This document shows positions 51,039-59,031 of a DNA stretch of 64,000 nt, piece by piece. Position 1 is the first letter of the stretch. Every line of letters starts with the position of its first letter. The position numbers and the translations under genes were made by a program. Below the pieces are notes generated by a model. It was not told where the DNA came from and did no database searches. It saw only the letters and a program-made list of their open reading frames with translations. Origin of the DNA: Candidatus Poribacteria bacterium (GTDB lineage Bacteria; Poribacteria; WGA-4E; WGA-3G); NCBI GenBank assembly GCA_958295815.1, contig OY282374.1, forward strand, positions 4,244,682 through 4,308,681, read 5' to 3'.

Positions 51039-51242
51039 ATGTTAGGCCTTGGTCCGTGGGAATTACTGATAGTGTTAGCCGTGGTGTTACTCATATTTGG
51101 TGGAAAACGGCTGCCAGAACTGGCGCGTGGACTCGGTAAAAGCGTCACAAACTTTAAAGCCGGACTCAGTGAAGAGGAACAGAACGAGGAAACCACAGCA
51201 CAACAAGAACAGGAATCCACCACAAAAGAGAAAACCGGATAG
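51039..51242 (+). CDS. tatA: Sec-independent translocase component TatA
   Basis: 67 residues: a short N-terminal membrane helix (LLIVLAVVLLIF), the FGGKRLPELARGLGK hinge and amphipathic helix, then an acidic Gln/Glu-rich tail, all typical of TatA/TatE. It forms the twin-arginine translocation pore in the inner membrane. No tatB or tatC is adjacent, so they must lie elsewhere. The ATG follows GGAGGCATAAAT. Single-gene tatA loci are common outside enterobacteria. Confidence 0.93.
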   Translation: MLGLGPWELLIVLAVVLLIFGGKRLPELARGLGKSVTNFKAGLSEEEQNEETTAQQEQESTTKEKTG

Positions 51243-51258
51243 AAGCATCCAATTCCAC

Positions 51259-51450
51259 TGTAGGACGGAACTCAGATTCCCGATTCCTAACCCATAACCC
51301 CTGTAGGAGGGAACTCAGATTCCCGACTCTTAACTCTTAACCCATAACCCATAACCCCTGTAGGAGGGAACTCCAAATTTTGCCCACACGCGGCAAAATT
51401 TGTCTTAGCTTTACATTTCCCGACTCTTAACTTATAACTTATAACTAACT
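51259..51450. repeat. Dispersed repeats: two short forms and one hairpin form with heptamer tail
   Basis: TGTAGGACGGAACTCAGATT at 51259, TGTAGGAGGGAACTCAGATT near 51302 (both short forms) and the hairpin form near 51359 with the stem AAATTTTGCC / GGCAAAATTT. 7-nt units (AACCCAT, AACTTAT) lie between and after. Confidence 0.75.
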
Positions 51451-51461
51451 TATACCCCACA

Positions 51462-51782
51462 ATGAAAGACAAATTACCCGATTTCCTTCAGAACGTTATC
51501 GAAGAATATCCCGAAGTCTGGCAAGCATATCAGGCACTGGGCGAAGCGTGTGGCACTGCCGGTCCCCTTGAACCCAAAACAGCAAGGCTCATCAAACTCG
51601 CACTGGCGATCGGAGCAAAGTCTGAAGGTGCCGTACATTCGCATACACGGCGCGCCCTGCGGGAAGGCATCACGCGAGAAGAATTACAACAAGTCGCACT
51701 GCTCGCCGTAACCTCTATCGGCTGGTCATCAAGCATGGCTGCCTTGTCTTGGATTCAAGATGTGCTGGACAAACAGTCGTAG
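51462..51782 (+). CDS. Carboxymuconolactone decarboxylase (CMD/AhpD-like) family protein
   Basis: 106 residues. TARLIKLALAIGAKSEGAVH followed by SHTRRALREGITREELQQVA is the CMD helix pair. The usual CxxC or single Cys before the His is replaced by Val-His-Ser (GAVHSHTRRA), so peroxidase chemistry of the AhpD type is unlikely; the His remains. Function unknown. It has no clear ribosome site and follows heptamer repeats directly. The next gene starts 19 bases after its stop on the same strand. Confidence 0.82.
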   Translation: MKDKLPDFLQNVIEEYPEVWQAYQALGEACGTAGPLEPKTARLIKLALAIGAKSEGAVHSHTRRALREGITREELQQVALLAVTSIGWSSSMAALSWIQDVLDKQS

Positions 51783-51801
51783 TTTGCTCAGGAAAATCGG
51801 C

Positions 51802-53055
51802 ATGGAAACTGGTAGCAAACACCATCATTGGATGACCCAAAAGTGTATCCGCTCGGTTCTGCTAATTCTGACCACTATTTTGTGCCTCATGCCCGCTATT
51901 AGCAGAACGCAAACAGCACCAAACTTCCAACAAGGTGTGGAATACGTCAAATTGCGGCTCTACCCGCAGGCAGTGGATACCTTTAAAGCAATCTTATCGC
52001 AAGAACCGACAAATGTAGCCGTACACTTCCAACTGGCAAACGTTTACAAGTTGCAAGACGAACTAGAATTAGCAATCGAGACGTTCAACGACATCTTAAG
52101 AATCGCAGATTCAGAGAACGGATCTACAACCGAAAGGCTTTACGGACTCACCCACCTCGCGTTGTCCGAAATCTATTGCAAGCAGAGCAAACTGGACATC
52201 GCAGAACAACACGCCAAAGAAGCCATTCATAGATGCCCAACAGACGCCGATACACATTACCGACTCGGCTATATCTACACACACCAAGCGAAACTTGACG
52301 CAGCACTCGCTGCATTTAAAAACACCCTTGCACGCAACCCCGATTTCTCCGAAGTCCACGAATGGCTTGGCTTAATTGCCCTCATGCAACACAAACCGAA
52401 GGAAGCGGTGTCGCATTATCAGATGGCGATCCAGAAAAAACCTTACGTTCAAAGTGCCTACTACAACCTCGCCAAAGCCTACCGACTCCTCGGAAATACA
52501 GCAGCAGCAACAGAACAACTCAAGTTGTTCGAGCAGATGAAATCTTATTATGACAGGACCTACGCAATCGAAGGTGCTTTGGCAGAAGACCCTACAAACA
52601 CCACACTTCGGCTGAAATTAGCAGAAGTCCACCTTGCACACAAGCACATCGCCGCTGCAATCGCTACGTATCAGGCACTAATTCGGCTGAACCCAACCTT
52701 TACAACCGGATACGATAAACTGGCGAGGCTCTACATGAGTCTTAATATGCCCGAACAGGCGATTCCGCTCTTCCAGAAAGTCCTCGAATTGAACCCAAAT
52801 GCTGTAGAAGCACACGTCCGACTCGGCTGGCTCTATACTGTGCTAAAGGCGTTTGACAAAGCAGAATCGCACCTACAAACAGCCATAGAAAAAATGCCAC
52901 AACTTACATTGGCATATCACGGATTAGCCGAAGTCTACATAAAACAGAGGCATTTTCAGAAGGCGATAGATGTCTACCGGCACATCCTACAGATTGAACC
53001 CGAAGATAGCGACGCTCGGAAGGCATTGCATAACTTGGAACGTCAGAAAAAATAA
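51802..53055 (+). CDS. Secreted or membrane-anchored TPR protein
   Basis: 417 residues. An N-terminal hydrophobic segment (SVLLILTTILCLMPAI) serves as signal peptide or anchor, followed by about ten tetratricopeptide repeats (QGVEYVKLRLYPQAVDTFKA, AVHFQLANVYKLQDELELAI, DTHYRLGYIYTHQAKLDAAL, SAYYNLAKAYRLLGNTAAAT, EAHVRLGWLYTVLKAFDKAE). It is a protein-binding scaffold, probably periplasmic. The ATG at 51802 follows AGGAAAATCGGC. The FG-GAP/ASPIC gene follows after 28 bases on the same strand, a pairing often seen for these two families. Confidence 0.87.
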   Translation: METGSKHHHWMTQKCIRSVLLILTTILCLMPAISRTQTAPNFQQGVEYVKLRLYPQAVDTFKAILSQEPTNVAVHFQLANVYKLQDELELAIETFNDILRIADSENGSTTERLYGLTHLALSEIYCKQSKLDIAEQHAKEAIHRCPTDADTHYRLGYIYTHQAKLDAALAAFKNTLARNPDFSEVHEWLGLIALMQHKPKEAVSHYQMAIQKKPYVQSAYYNLAKAYRLLGNTAAATEQLKLFEQMKSYYDRTYAIEGALAEDPTNTTLRLKLAEVHLAHKHIAAAIATYQALIRLNPTFTTGYDKLARLYMSLNMPEQAIPLFQKVLELNPNAVEAHVRLGWLYTVLKAFDKAESHLQTAIEKMPQLTLAYHGLAEVYIKQRHFQKAIDVYRHILQIEPEDSDARKALHNLERQKK

Positions 53056-53083
53056 CCATAAACAACGCAATGAACCCACCTCT

Positions 53084-54784
53084 ATGCGAAAAAACAACCA
53101 CAACAACAAAACTATATATCACTACCACCTTCTCATATTTGCGATTATAGCAAATTTCACATGTTCTCTACGCTGCACAACCGCACCAGCAGAAGAAATT
53201 TTCATCGATGTTACCGACCCCGCTGGGATAACGTTCGAGCATACCGACGGCAGGAGCGGCTTGCGGCTCTTCAATGAATTTCTCGGCTCCGGCGGCGGGT
53301 TCTTCGATTACGATGGCGATGGCGATCTCGACATCTACCTCGTCAACGGTGCAATGCAGACAGATAATCCAACAGACCAAGCACAACCCAATACCCTTTA
53401 CCGAAACAATGGCGATGGCACTTTCACCGATGTCACTGAAGAGGCAGGTGTAGGCAGCACCGCCTACGGTACTGGCGCGACCGTTGCTGATTACGATAAT
53501 GACGGAGATCTCGACCTGTACGTCACCAACTTCGGTGAAGATCAACTCTACCAAAATAACGGAGACGGCACCTTTACAGACGTAACAGCCCATGCTGGCG
53601 TCGGCAATCCAAACTGGGGAACCAGTTGCGCCTTCGCAGATGTCGATAACGATGGACACTTGGATCTCTACGTCGCAAACTACGCCACATACGCACCCCA
53701 GAACGACATCCGATGTGAGGAGCGCGGTGTCCACGTCTACTGCGGACCGCACGCATACCCAGCTGTTCACGACACTTTCTACAAAAATAACCGAGACGGC
53801 ACGTTCACGGATATGTCCAAACTATACCGCTCCTCAGACCTACAGCCCCAACACGGGTTAGGTGTAACATTCGGTGATTACGATAACGATGGCGACGCAG
53901 ATCTCTACGTCGCAAACGATCAGGACCCAAACTTCCTATTTCAAAACAACGGGAACGGCAACTTTTTAGAGGTTGCATTAATTTCAGGCGTATGCTATAA
54001 TGATATGGGTAAAGAAGAAGCCGGGATGGGGACGGATTTCGGGGATTATAACAACGACGGAAGACTCGATCTTACCGTCAGCAACTATCAAACCGAAACC
54101 AACACAGTCTATCACAACCACGACGGCACCTTTTTTACCGACAATACCATTACATCAGGCATAGCAGAGGTAACACACGGCTATCTCGGATGGGGCATCA
54201 GATTCTTTGACTACGACAACGACGGACACCAAGATATCTTCGTCGCCAACGGACACTTGATGGATAACATTACAGCACTTGAGAAACACGTCAGTTATCC
54301 GCAGCGAAATCTGCTCTTCAGGAACGCAGGCGACGGCACGTTCGTGAATGTTACGTCAGAGACAGACGGTTTGGATCTGAAAAAAGTTAGTCGTGGTGCT
54401 GCTATCGGTGATTATGACAACGACGGAGACCTCGATATTCTCGTTACCAATTGCAACCAACGTCCAGATCTACTGCAAAATGTGGTCGGCAACCAAAACA
54501 ATTGGATACAAATTCAGGTCGTCGGACAAAAAAGCAATCGCTCTGGTATCGGTGCGAGAATTAAGGTCGTAACCGGAACACACGTTCAATATCGGGAAGT
54601 GCAAAGTGGCGGGAGCTATCTCTCCTTCCATGACCTGCGCGCCCACTTTGGTGTTGGAAAAGCGGAACAGATCGAACTCCTTGAAATCCGTTGGACCAAT
54701 GGACACATCGATCGGGAGACACACCTCCCCGTCAACCGAAGGTTCATAGCGACTGAAGCGAGTGAGATTGTTCCCATAGATTAA
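53084..54784 (+). CDS. Secreted FG-GAP/VCBS-repeat protein with C-terminal ASPIC/UnbV domain, paralog 2
   Basis: 566 residues, same plan as 25447-27144: a signal peptide (LLIFAIIANFTCSL), calcium-binding FG-GAP units (FFDYDGDGDLDIYLVNGAM, ADYDNDGDLDLYVTNFGE, ADVDNDGHLDLYVANYA, GDYDNDGDADLYVANDQ, FFDYDNDGHQDIFVANGH, GDYDNDGDLDILVTNC) and ASPIC/UnbV (GIGARIKVVTGTHVQYREVQ, GVGKAEQIELLEIRWTNGHI). It forms an extracellular propeller of unknown ligand. The ATG at 53084 fits the signal peptide; the frame opens earlier inside the TPR gene, which is not used. It is likely co-transcribed with the TPR and LamG genes. Confidence 0.88.
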   Translation: MRKNNHNNKTIYHYHLLIFAIIANFTCSLRCTTAPAEEIFIDVTDPAGITFEHTDGRSGLRLFNEFLGSGGGFFDYDGDGDLDIYLVNGAMQTDNPTDQAQPNTLYRNNGDGTFTDVTEEAGVGSTAYGTGATVADYDNDGDLDLYVTNFGEDQLYQNNGDGTFTDVTAHAGVGNPNWGTSCAFADVDNDGHLDLYVANYATYAPQNDIRCEERGVHVYCGPHAYPAVHDTFYKNNRDGTFTDMSKLYRSSDLQPQHGLGVTFGDYDNDGDADLYVANDQDPNFLFQNNGNGNFLEVALISGVCYNDMGKEEAGMGTDFGDYNNDGRLDLTVSNYQTETNTVYHNHDGTFFTDNTITSGIAEVTHGYLGWGIRFFDYDNDGHQDIFVANGHLMDNITALEKHVSYPQRNLLFRNAGDGTFVNVTSETDGLDLKKVSRGAAIGDYDNDGDLDILVTNCNQRPDLLQNVVGNQNNWIQIQVVGQKSNRSGIGARIKVVTGTHVQYREVQSGGSYLSFHDLRAHFGVGKAEQIELLEIRWTNGHIDRETHLPVNRRFIATEASEIVPID

Positions 54785-54852
54785 TTACAATTCTCCTCTT
54801 CGCAGACGGGCTTGTGCCTGCTCTGTTTTAAGGAGATTTTCACGGAGGTAAA

Positions 54853-55626
54853 ATGAGAACCCTATTTATTATTCTAACCCTCATTGCGTTCACGGCATCT
54901 TTTGCCCACGCGCTAAATGAGCCAGAGGATTCGCTCATCCTTTACTTCTCATTTGATGAACTCGACGGTAAAAACACCATCGACCACTCAAAATATGAGA
55001 ATCACGGCGAAATAGCGGGCGATCCGAAGCATGTTGAGGGTAAATTCGGCAAGGCTCTTGAGCTGAACGGTGAAAGCGACTGGGTCGAAGTACCGCACGA
55101 GGAAATCCTCACTGTTGATGAGAGCGTTACTGTCATGGCATGGATTAATACCGAACGCCACCAAGGTCCCGGTGGACAGCGGTGGCAGGGTATCGTTGCC
55201 AAGAGCAACGGACCTCGCTCCTATAGCTTCTACACCGAATTCCCAAGCGAATGCCTTCACCTTAGTGTTGGTGGCGCAGGAAGCGTTTGCAACGGAAAAG
55301 TCGCTCTTGATGAGTGGCAACATGTCGTCGCACAAGTCGATGATGGCACACATCGGTATTGGATCAACGGAGAGAACGTGGGGGACTTCCCCGGAAAACC
55401 ACCCCCGCCCGGTAAAGCTGATACAGCCAATGTCCTCGTCGGGAAAACACACGAAGGCAGTCGAGAATTCCTCGGCTTAATCGACGAAGTCCGTGTCTGG
55501 AACCGTGCCTTGAGTGAGGAAGAGGTTATCGAACACATGGAGAGCGGCTTCTTTGAAATTTTCGCCGTCGATCCACGTCAGAAACTTACAACGACTTGGG
55601 GACATCTGAAAACATCAGAAAGATAA
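54853..55626 (+). CDS. Secreted LamG-domain protein with C-terminal TTWG signature
   Basis: 257 residues. A signal peptide (LFIILTLIAFTASFAHA) precedes one LamG domain: DSLILYFSFDELDGKNTIDH, SVTVMAWINTERHQGPGGQR, EWQHVVAQVDDGTHRYWING, GLIDEVRVWNRALSEEEVIE. The C-terminus, FAVDPRQKLTTTWGHLKTSE followed by R, has the shared signature. The ATG follows GGAGGTAAA. It follows the FG-GAP/ASPIC gene by 68 bases on the same strand. An extracellular sugar- or protein-binding role is inferred. Confidence 0.9.
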   Translation: MRTLFIILTLIAFTASFAHALNEPEDSLILYFSFDELDGKNTIDHSKYENHGEIAGDPKHVEGKFGKALELNGESDWVEVPHEEILTVDESVTVMAWINTERHQGPGGQRWQGIVAKSNGPRSYSFYTEFPSECLHLSVGGAGSVCNGKVALDEWQHVVAQVDDGTHRYWINGENVGDFPGKPPPPGKADTANVLVGKTHEGSREFLGLIDEVRVWNRALSEEEVIEHMESGFFEIFAVDPRQKLTTTWGHLKTSER

Positions 55627-55647
55627 AATCCGTCTACGTGCGCGCAT

Positions 55648-55740
55648 GAATGCCCGAACTTGTTCGGGGTCTTGCTCTTACAAGGCTTAAGCGCGCACTT
55701 AGTCTTCGCGGATGCCCGAACTTGTTCGGGGTCTTTTCCA
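55648..55740. repeat. Two CCCGAACTTGTTCGGG palindrome repeats
   Basis: ATGCCCGAACTTGTTCGGGG followed by TCTT occurs at 55651 and 55713, 62 bases apart. Each is a perfect palindrome with a pyrimidine tail on the plus strand, so the second may act as a terminator for the LamG gene. Related GCGAAGTCTCCGTGCCTCGCC sequence follows (also near 42.30 kb). Confidence 0.65.
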
Positions 55741-55861
55741 CCCGCTGGCGAAGTCTCCGTGCCTCGCCAAAGAACCCTGTTGGGCAAGGTCTCCGTGCCT
55801 CGCCCATTCGCACCATATCAGCAATTGTATTTACGATAGGAAAAGGAGAACGCACGATATT

Positions 55862-56263
55862 ATGAACGGAAAATTTATTGCGTCTGCAGAAGTAGAACGA
55901 GACGATCTCGATTGGGGAACAATCGGTTGGCTCAGTCGTCCAGAAAGCACTAACGCTAAAGACATCGTCGCCATGGAAGTTAGCCTCTCGCCCGGATACG
56001 GACACGACTTCCACAAACACCCTGAACAAGAAGAGGTTATTTACGTTATAGAAGGCAGCGTCGAACAGTGGCTCGAAGATAAGAAACAAGTACTCAACGC
56101 AGGCGATTCCGTATTCATTCCTGCGGACATGGTACACGCCTCCTTTAACGTCTCCTCTGAGTCCGCGAAGTTGTTTGTCACCCTGAGTCCAGCCAAAGGC
56201 GCAGAGGGATACCAACTCATTGACGTCTTTGACCAAGCACCGTGGAACACACTCCGCTCCTAA
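55862..56263 (+). CDS. Cupin-domain protein
   Basis: 133 residues starting MNGKFIASAEVERDDLDWGT. The cupin metal motifs are SPGYGHDFHKHPEQEEVIYV (motif 1, two His and a Glu) with EGSVEQW, and AGDSVFIPADMVHASFNVSS (motif 2, His). Small single cupins include isomerases, dioxygenases and sugar-binding regulators; the function here is unknown. The ATG at 55862 is chosen as the start of the domain; AAAAGGAGAA lies further upstream than usual. Repeat sequence precedes it. Confidence 0.87.
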   Translation: MNGKFIASAEVERDDLDWGTIGWLSRPESTNAKDIVAMEVSLSPGYGHDFHKHPEQEEVIYVIEGSVEQWLEDKKQVLNAGDSVFIPADMVHASFNVSSESAKLFVTLSPAKGAEGYQLIDVFDQAPWNTLRS

Positions 56264-56320
56264 GCGAAATTCGTTGCTTCGCAGTGAGAACGCAGATCCT
56301 GAATCATTAGGACACCTGTC

Positions 56321-57193
56321 ATGACCCAGACCCAGCTGACGCCATCAGAAACCGCCGTAGAACGAAGTGGAACGGTGACCAGATTTAATAAATTAAAAAC
56401 TCGCCAGCGGATGCGCGAATTCTACGAAACATCGGAAACCTACAAGCAACTTTTAGACGCACACGACGAAGTCTATCTCCGACACTACGTAGAATTGGTA
56501 ATCCGTCATGCCTCACCCGATTCAAAGATACTCGACTTGGGGTGTGGCAACGGTATCTCCGCACGACTACTCAACGAGGCAAACTTCGATGTCGTCGGTA
56601 CAGACATTTCGCCACTCTTCCTTAAAGAAGCACGGAAATGGGTAAACCCGAAACTCCAATATCACGTTTGTGACGTCGTGGAACTTCCATTCGAGAGTGA
56701 GTCCTTCGATGTTATCTGCTCAAACGAGCTGATTGAACATCTGCCAGATGTAGAAACAGCACTCACCGAAATGATACGGGTTGTCCGTAAGGGCGGAAGA
56801 ATTGTACTCTCTGGACCGAACCTCTGTTCACCCTTAATTCCACTCTTCGACTGGTTATCTTTGATGTCGGGAAAGTCCGGCAGACCCGTCTGGGGTGAAA
56901 CAAAGCAGCAGGCGTTGAAACAGTTCACACGAAACTGCGGACTCCATCTAAAAAAGCGGTTCTTTACGAAATCACCGCAATTTATCTACCGTGAACCCGA
57001 TTTGCAGGCAGATGCAATCGGCGGCGACGCAGACAGCGCGTATTATGCCAGTCCAATTGATCTCGCCCAATTTTTCCGGTCGAACGGACTCTCTATCGTC
57101 AAGAAAGCCGTTGGGTTCGGTATAAAAGGTAGGATCATCGCAAGTGTTTTTCCGTATTTAAGCCCGTACATCACCATGGTTGTCGAGAAATGA
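56321..57193 (+). CDS. SAM-dependent methyltransferase (class I)
   Basis: 290 residues. Motif I is ILDLGCGNGISARLLNEANF, then VVGTDISP (acidic end of strand 2), VVELPFESESFDVICSNELI and MIRVVRKGGRIVLSGPNLCS (motifs IV and VI) as in Methyltransf_11/UbiE-type enzymes. A short N-terminal extension (TQTQLTPSETAVERSGTVTR) has no domain. Its stop overlaps the ATG of the next methyltransferase (ATGA), so they are translationally coupled and likely act in one pathway, such as polysaccharide or lipid modification. Confidence 0.88.
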   Translation: MTQTQLTPSETAVERSGTVTRFNKLKTRQRMREFYETSETYKQLLDAHDEVYLRHYVELVIRHASPDSKILDLGCGNGISARLLNEANFDVVGTDISPLFLKEARKWVNPKLQYHVCDVVELPFESESFDVICSNELIEHLPDVETALTEMIRVVRKGGRIVLSGPNLCSPLIPLFDWLSLMSGKSGRPVWGETKQQALKQFTRNCGLHLKKRFFTKSPQFIYREPDLQADAIGGDADSAYYASPIDLAQFFRSNGLSIVKKAVGFGIKGRIIASVFPYLSPYITMVVEK

Positions 57194-58014
57194 ACATTCG
57201 TGCGGACGATTTTGTCTTAGAGATAGGAAGTGGACATAATCCAAAAACACGCGCCGATGTCTTATGCGATAAATTCATAGAAGACGACGAACAGCGCGGC
57301 GGTAAAATCATTGCCGATCGACCGATCGTAGAAGCTGACGGGCAGTTTCTCCCCTTCGCCGACAAGGCGTTCGACTACGTTATCTGCTCACATGTCTTGG
57401 AACACGTCGAAGATCCGAAACAACTGATCGCCGAATTAATGCGTGTGGCGAACCGTGGCTACATCGAAACGCCCTCTGAAATAGGCGAACGTATTTACGG
57501 ATGGCACTACCACAACTGGGTCATCAACCTAATTGATGGTTGTTTGATACTACAAAGGAACAACAAGCGTCCTGAATTCGGACAACTTTTCCATACATTG
57601 GCGGTGAAAGACAAATACTGGAAACGGTTCCACATTACGCACCATAATCTCTTTCTCGTCCAATATGAATGGGAAGGCACAATAGACTACGAGATACGAT
57701 CCGAGCAGAACTCACCGCTCGACTTGGAAAGTCCAGAGACGCTTGAGAAGTTCGTCGAGTTAGGTACAGCCACCTCAGCACAAAGTCAGTGGTTAGCATT
57801 GCTTAAAAGCATCGTACCACGAAGTATCGTTTTCCGTACGAAGTCCTTCTTGGCAAAAGGAAACCGAAATCGTCAGAAGAAAACATTACATGAGATTCTC
57901 GTCTGTCCGCAGTGCAAAGGCGAAATCACATGGGACGAACACAGCCTCCACTGCAAAACGTGCGAGCAATGTTACCCAATTGTTGACGGAATTCCGCGTT
58001 TCATTCATAATTGA
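57190..58014 (+). CDS. SAM-dependent methyltransferase with C-terminal Trm112-like zinc ribbon
   Basis: 274 residues. A methyltransferase core (VLEIGSGHNPKTRADVLCDK, VEADGQFLPFADKAFDYVIC, SHVLEHVEDPKQLIAELMRV) is followed by a helical region and a C-terminal Trm112-type module (ILVCPQCKGEITWDEHSLHC, KTCEQCYPIVDGIPRFIHN), with three CxxC-like pairs. The fusion of such a zinc ribbon to a methyltransferase occurs in enzymes of glycan and lipid pathways. It is coupled to the preceding methyltransferase by a 4-base overlap. Confidence 0.87.
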   Translation: MNIRADDFVLEIGSGHNPKTRADVLCDKFIEDDEQRGGKIIADRPIVEADGQFLPFADKAFDYVICSHVLEHVEDPKQLIAELMRVANRGYIETPSEIGERIYGWHYHNWVINLIDGCLILQRNNKRPEFGQLFHTLAVKDKYWKRFHITHHNLFLVQYEWEGTIDYEIRSEQNSPLDLESPETLEKFVELGTATSAQSQWLALLKSIVPRSIVFRTKSFLAKGNRNRQKKTLHEILVCPQCKGEITWDEHSLHCKTCEQCYPIVDGIPRFIHN

Positions 58015-58053
58015 AATTAATACTACAAACCATAACTTGGCGGAAAATTAAAA

Positions 58054-59016
58054 ATGAATACCAATACAAACAACATAGAAGAACGAAATATCGTGATTAT
58101 TGGCGGCGGAACCGCCGGTTTTGCCGCAGGTGTCTATACTTCCCGCGCAATGCTTGAACCTATTCTTATCACAGGCGATGCGCTCGGTGGACAACTCTCT
58201 TTGACGCTTGACTTGGAAAACTACCCGGGTTTCTTCGGCAACGAAGCCGGTGTCTTCATACAAGGCATGCAAGAACAGGCAGAACGATTCGGCACCGAAG
58301 TCAAATTCGATACTGTAACAGCAGTCGACTTCTCCCAACACCCGTTTGCTATTACCACCTATGAGAAAGAATACCGTGCCAAATCCGTGATTATATGCAC
58401 CGGTGCTTCACCTCGCACACTCGATATTCCGGGTGAAGAGGAATACGGTGGACGCGGAGTCTCCTACTGCGCCACTTGCGACGGGTTCTTCTTCCAAAAC
58501 CAACGACTCATCGTTGTCGGCGGTGGCGACGCGGCATTAGAGGAAGGCATCTTTCTAACCAAATACGCATCCGAGGTATACATCGTCCATCGACGCGATC
58601 AACTTCGGGCAAGCCAGATTATGCAAGAACGTGCCTTCAAAAACGACAAAATTAAATTCATTTGGGATACAGTCGTCGAAGATATAAAAGGCGACACAGA
58701 CAAAGTGACCGGTGCCACCCTCAAAAACGTCAAAACCGGCGAGACGCAACTCTTCCCGATTGACGGTGTCTTTATTTTTGTCGGACATATTCCGAACACA
58801 GAGCTATTCACAGATGTCATAAATATGGACGAACAAGGCTATATCATCGTAGACGATATGCAGCGCACAAACATAAACGGTGTCTACGCCGCTGGTGATG
58901 TGCATGACCACGTATTCCGCCAAGCAATTACCGCTGCCGGGGCAGGTGCCGCAGCCGCGATCGCCTCTGAAAAGTTCGTCGCAGAATTAGAAAACCGTGC
59001 CTATCCGGGGAATTAA
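58054..59016 (+). CDS. trxB: Thioredoxin reductase
   Basis: 320 residues. The FAD-binding IIGGGTAGFAAGVYTSRAML, the redox-active CATCDGFFF (CxxC near residue 140), the NADPH-binding VVGGGDAALEEGIFLTKYAS and the C-terminal INGVYAAGDVHDHVFRQAIT are all canonical. It passes electrons from NADPH to thioredoxin, and so could support msrA. It is cytoplasmic. No thioredoxin gene is adjacent. The xylulokinase-like gene follows after 15 bases on the same strand. Confidence 0.93.
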   Translation: MNTNTNNIEERNIVIIGGGTAGFAAGVYTSRAMLEPILITGDALGGQLSLTLDLENYPGFFGNEAGVFIQGMQEQAERFGTEVKFDTVTAVDFSQHPFAITTYEKEYRAKSVIICTGASPRTLDIPGEEEYGGRGVSYCATCDGFFFQNQRLIVVGGGDAALEEGIFLTKYASEVYIVHRRDQLRASQIMQERAFKNDKIKFIWDTVVEDIKGDTDKVTGATLKNVKTGETQLFPIDGVFIFVGHIPNTELFTDVINMDEQGYIIVDDMQRTNINGVYAAGDVHDHVFRQAITAAGAGAAAAIASEKFVAELENRAYPGN

Positions 59017-59031
59017 CTAACGGAGGAACCT

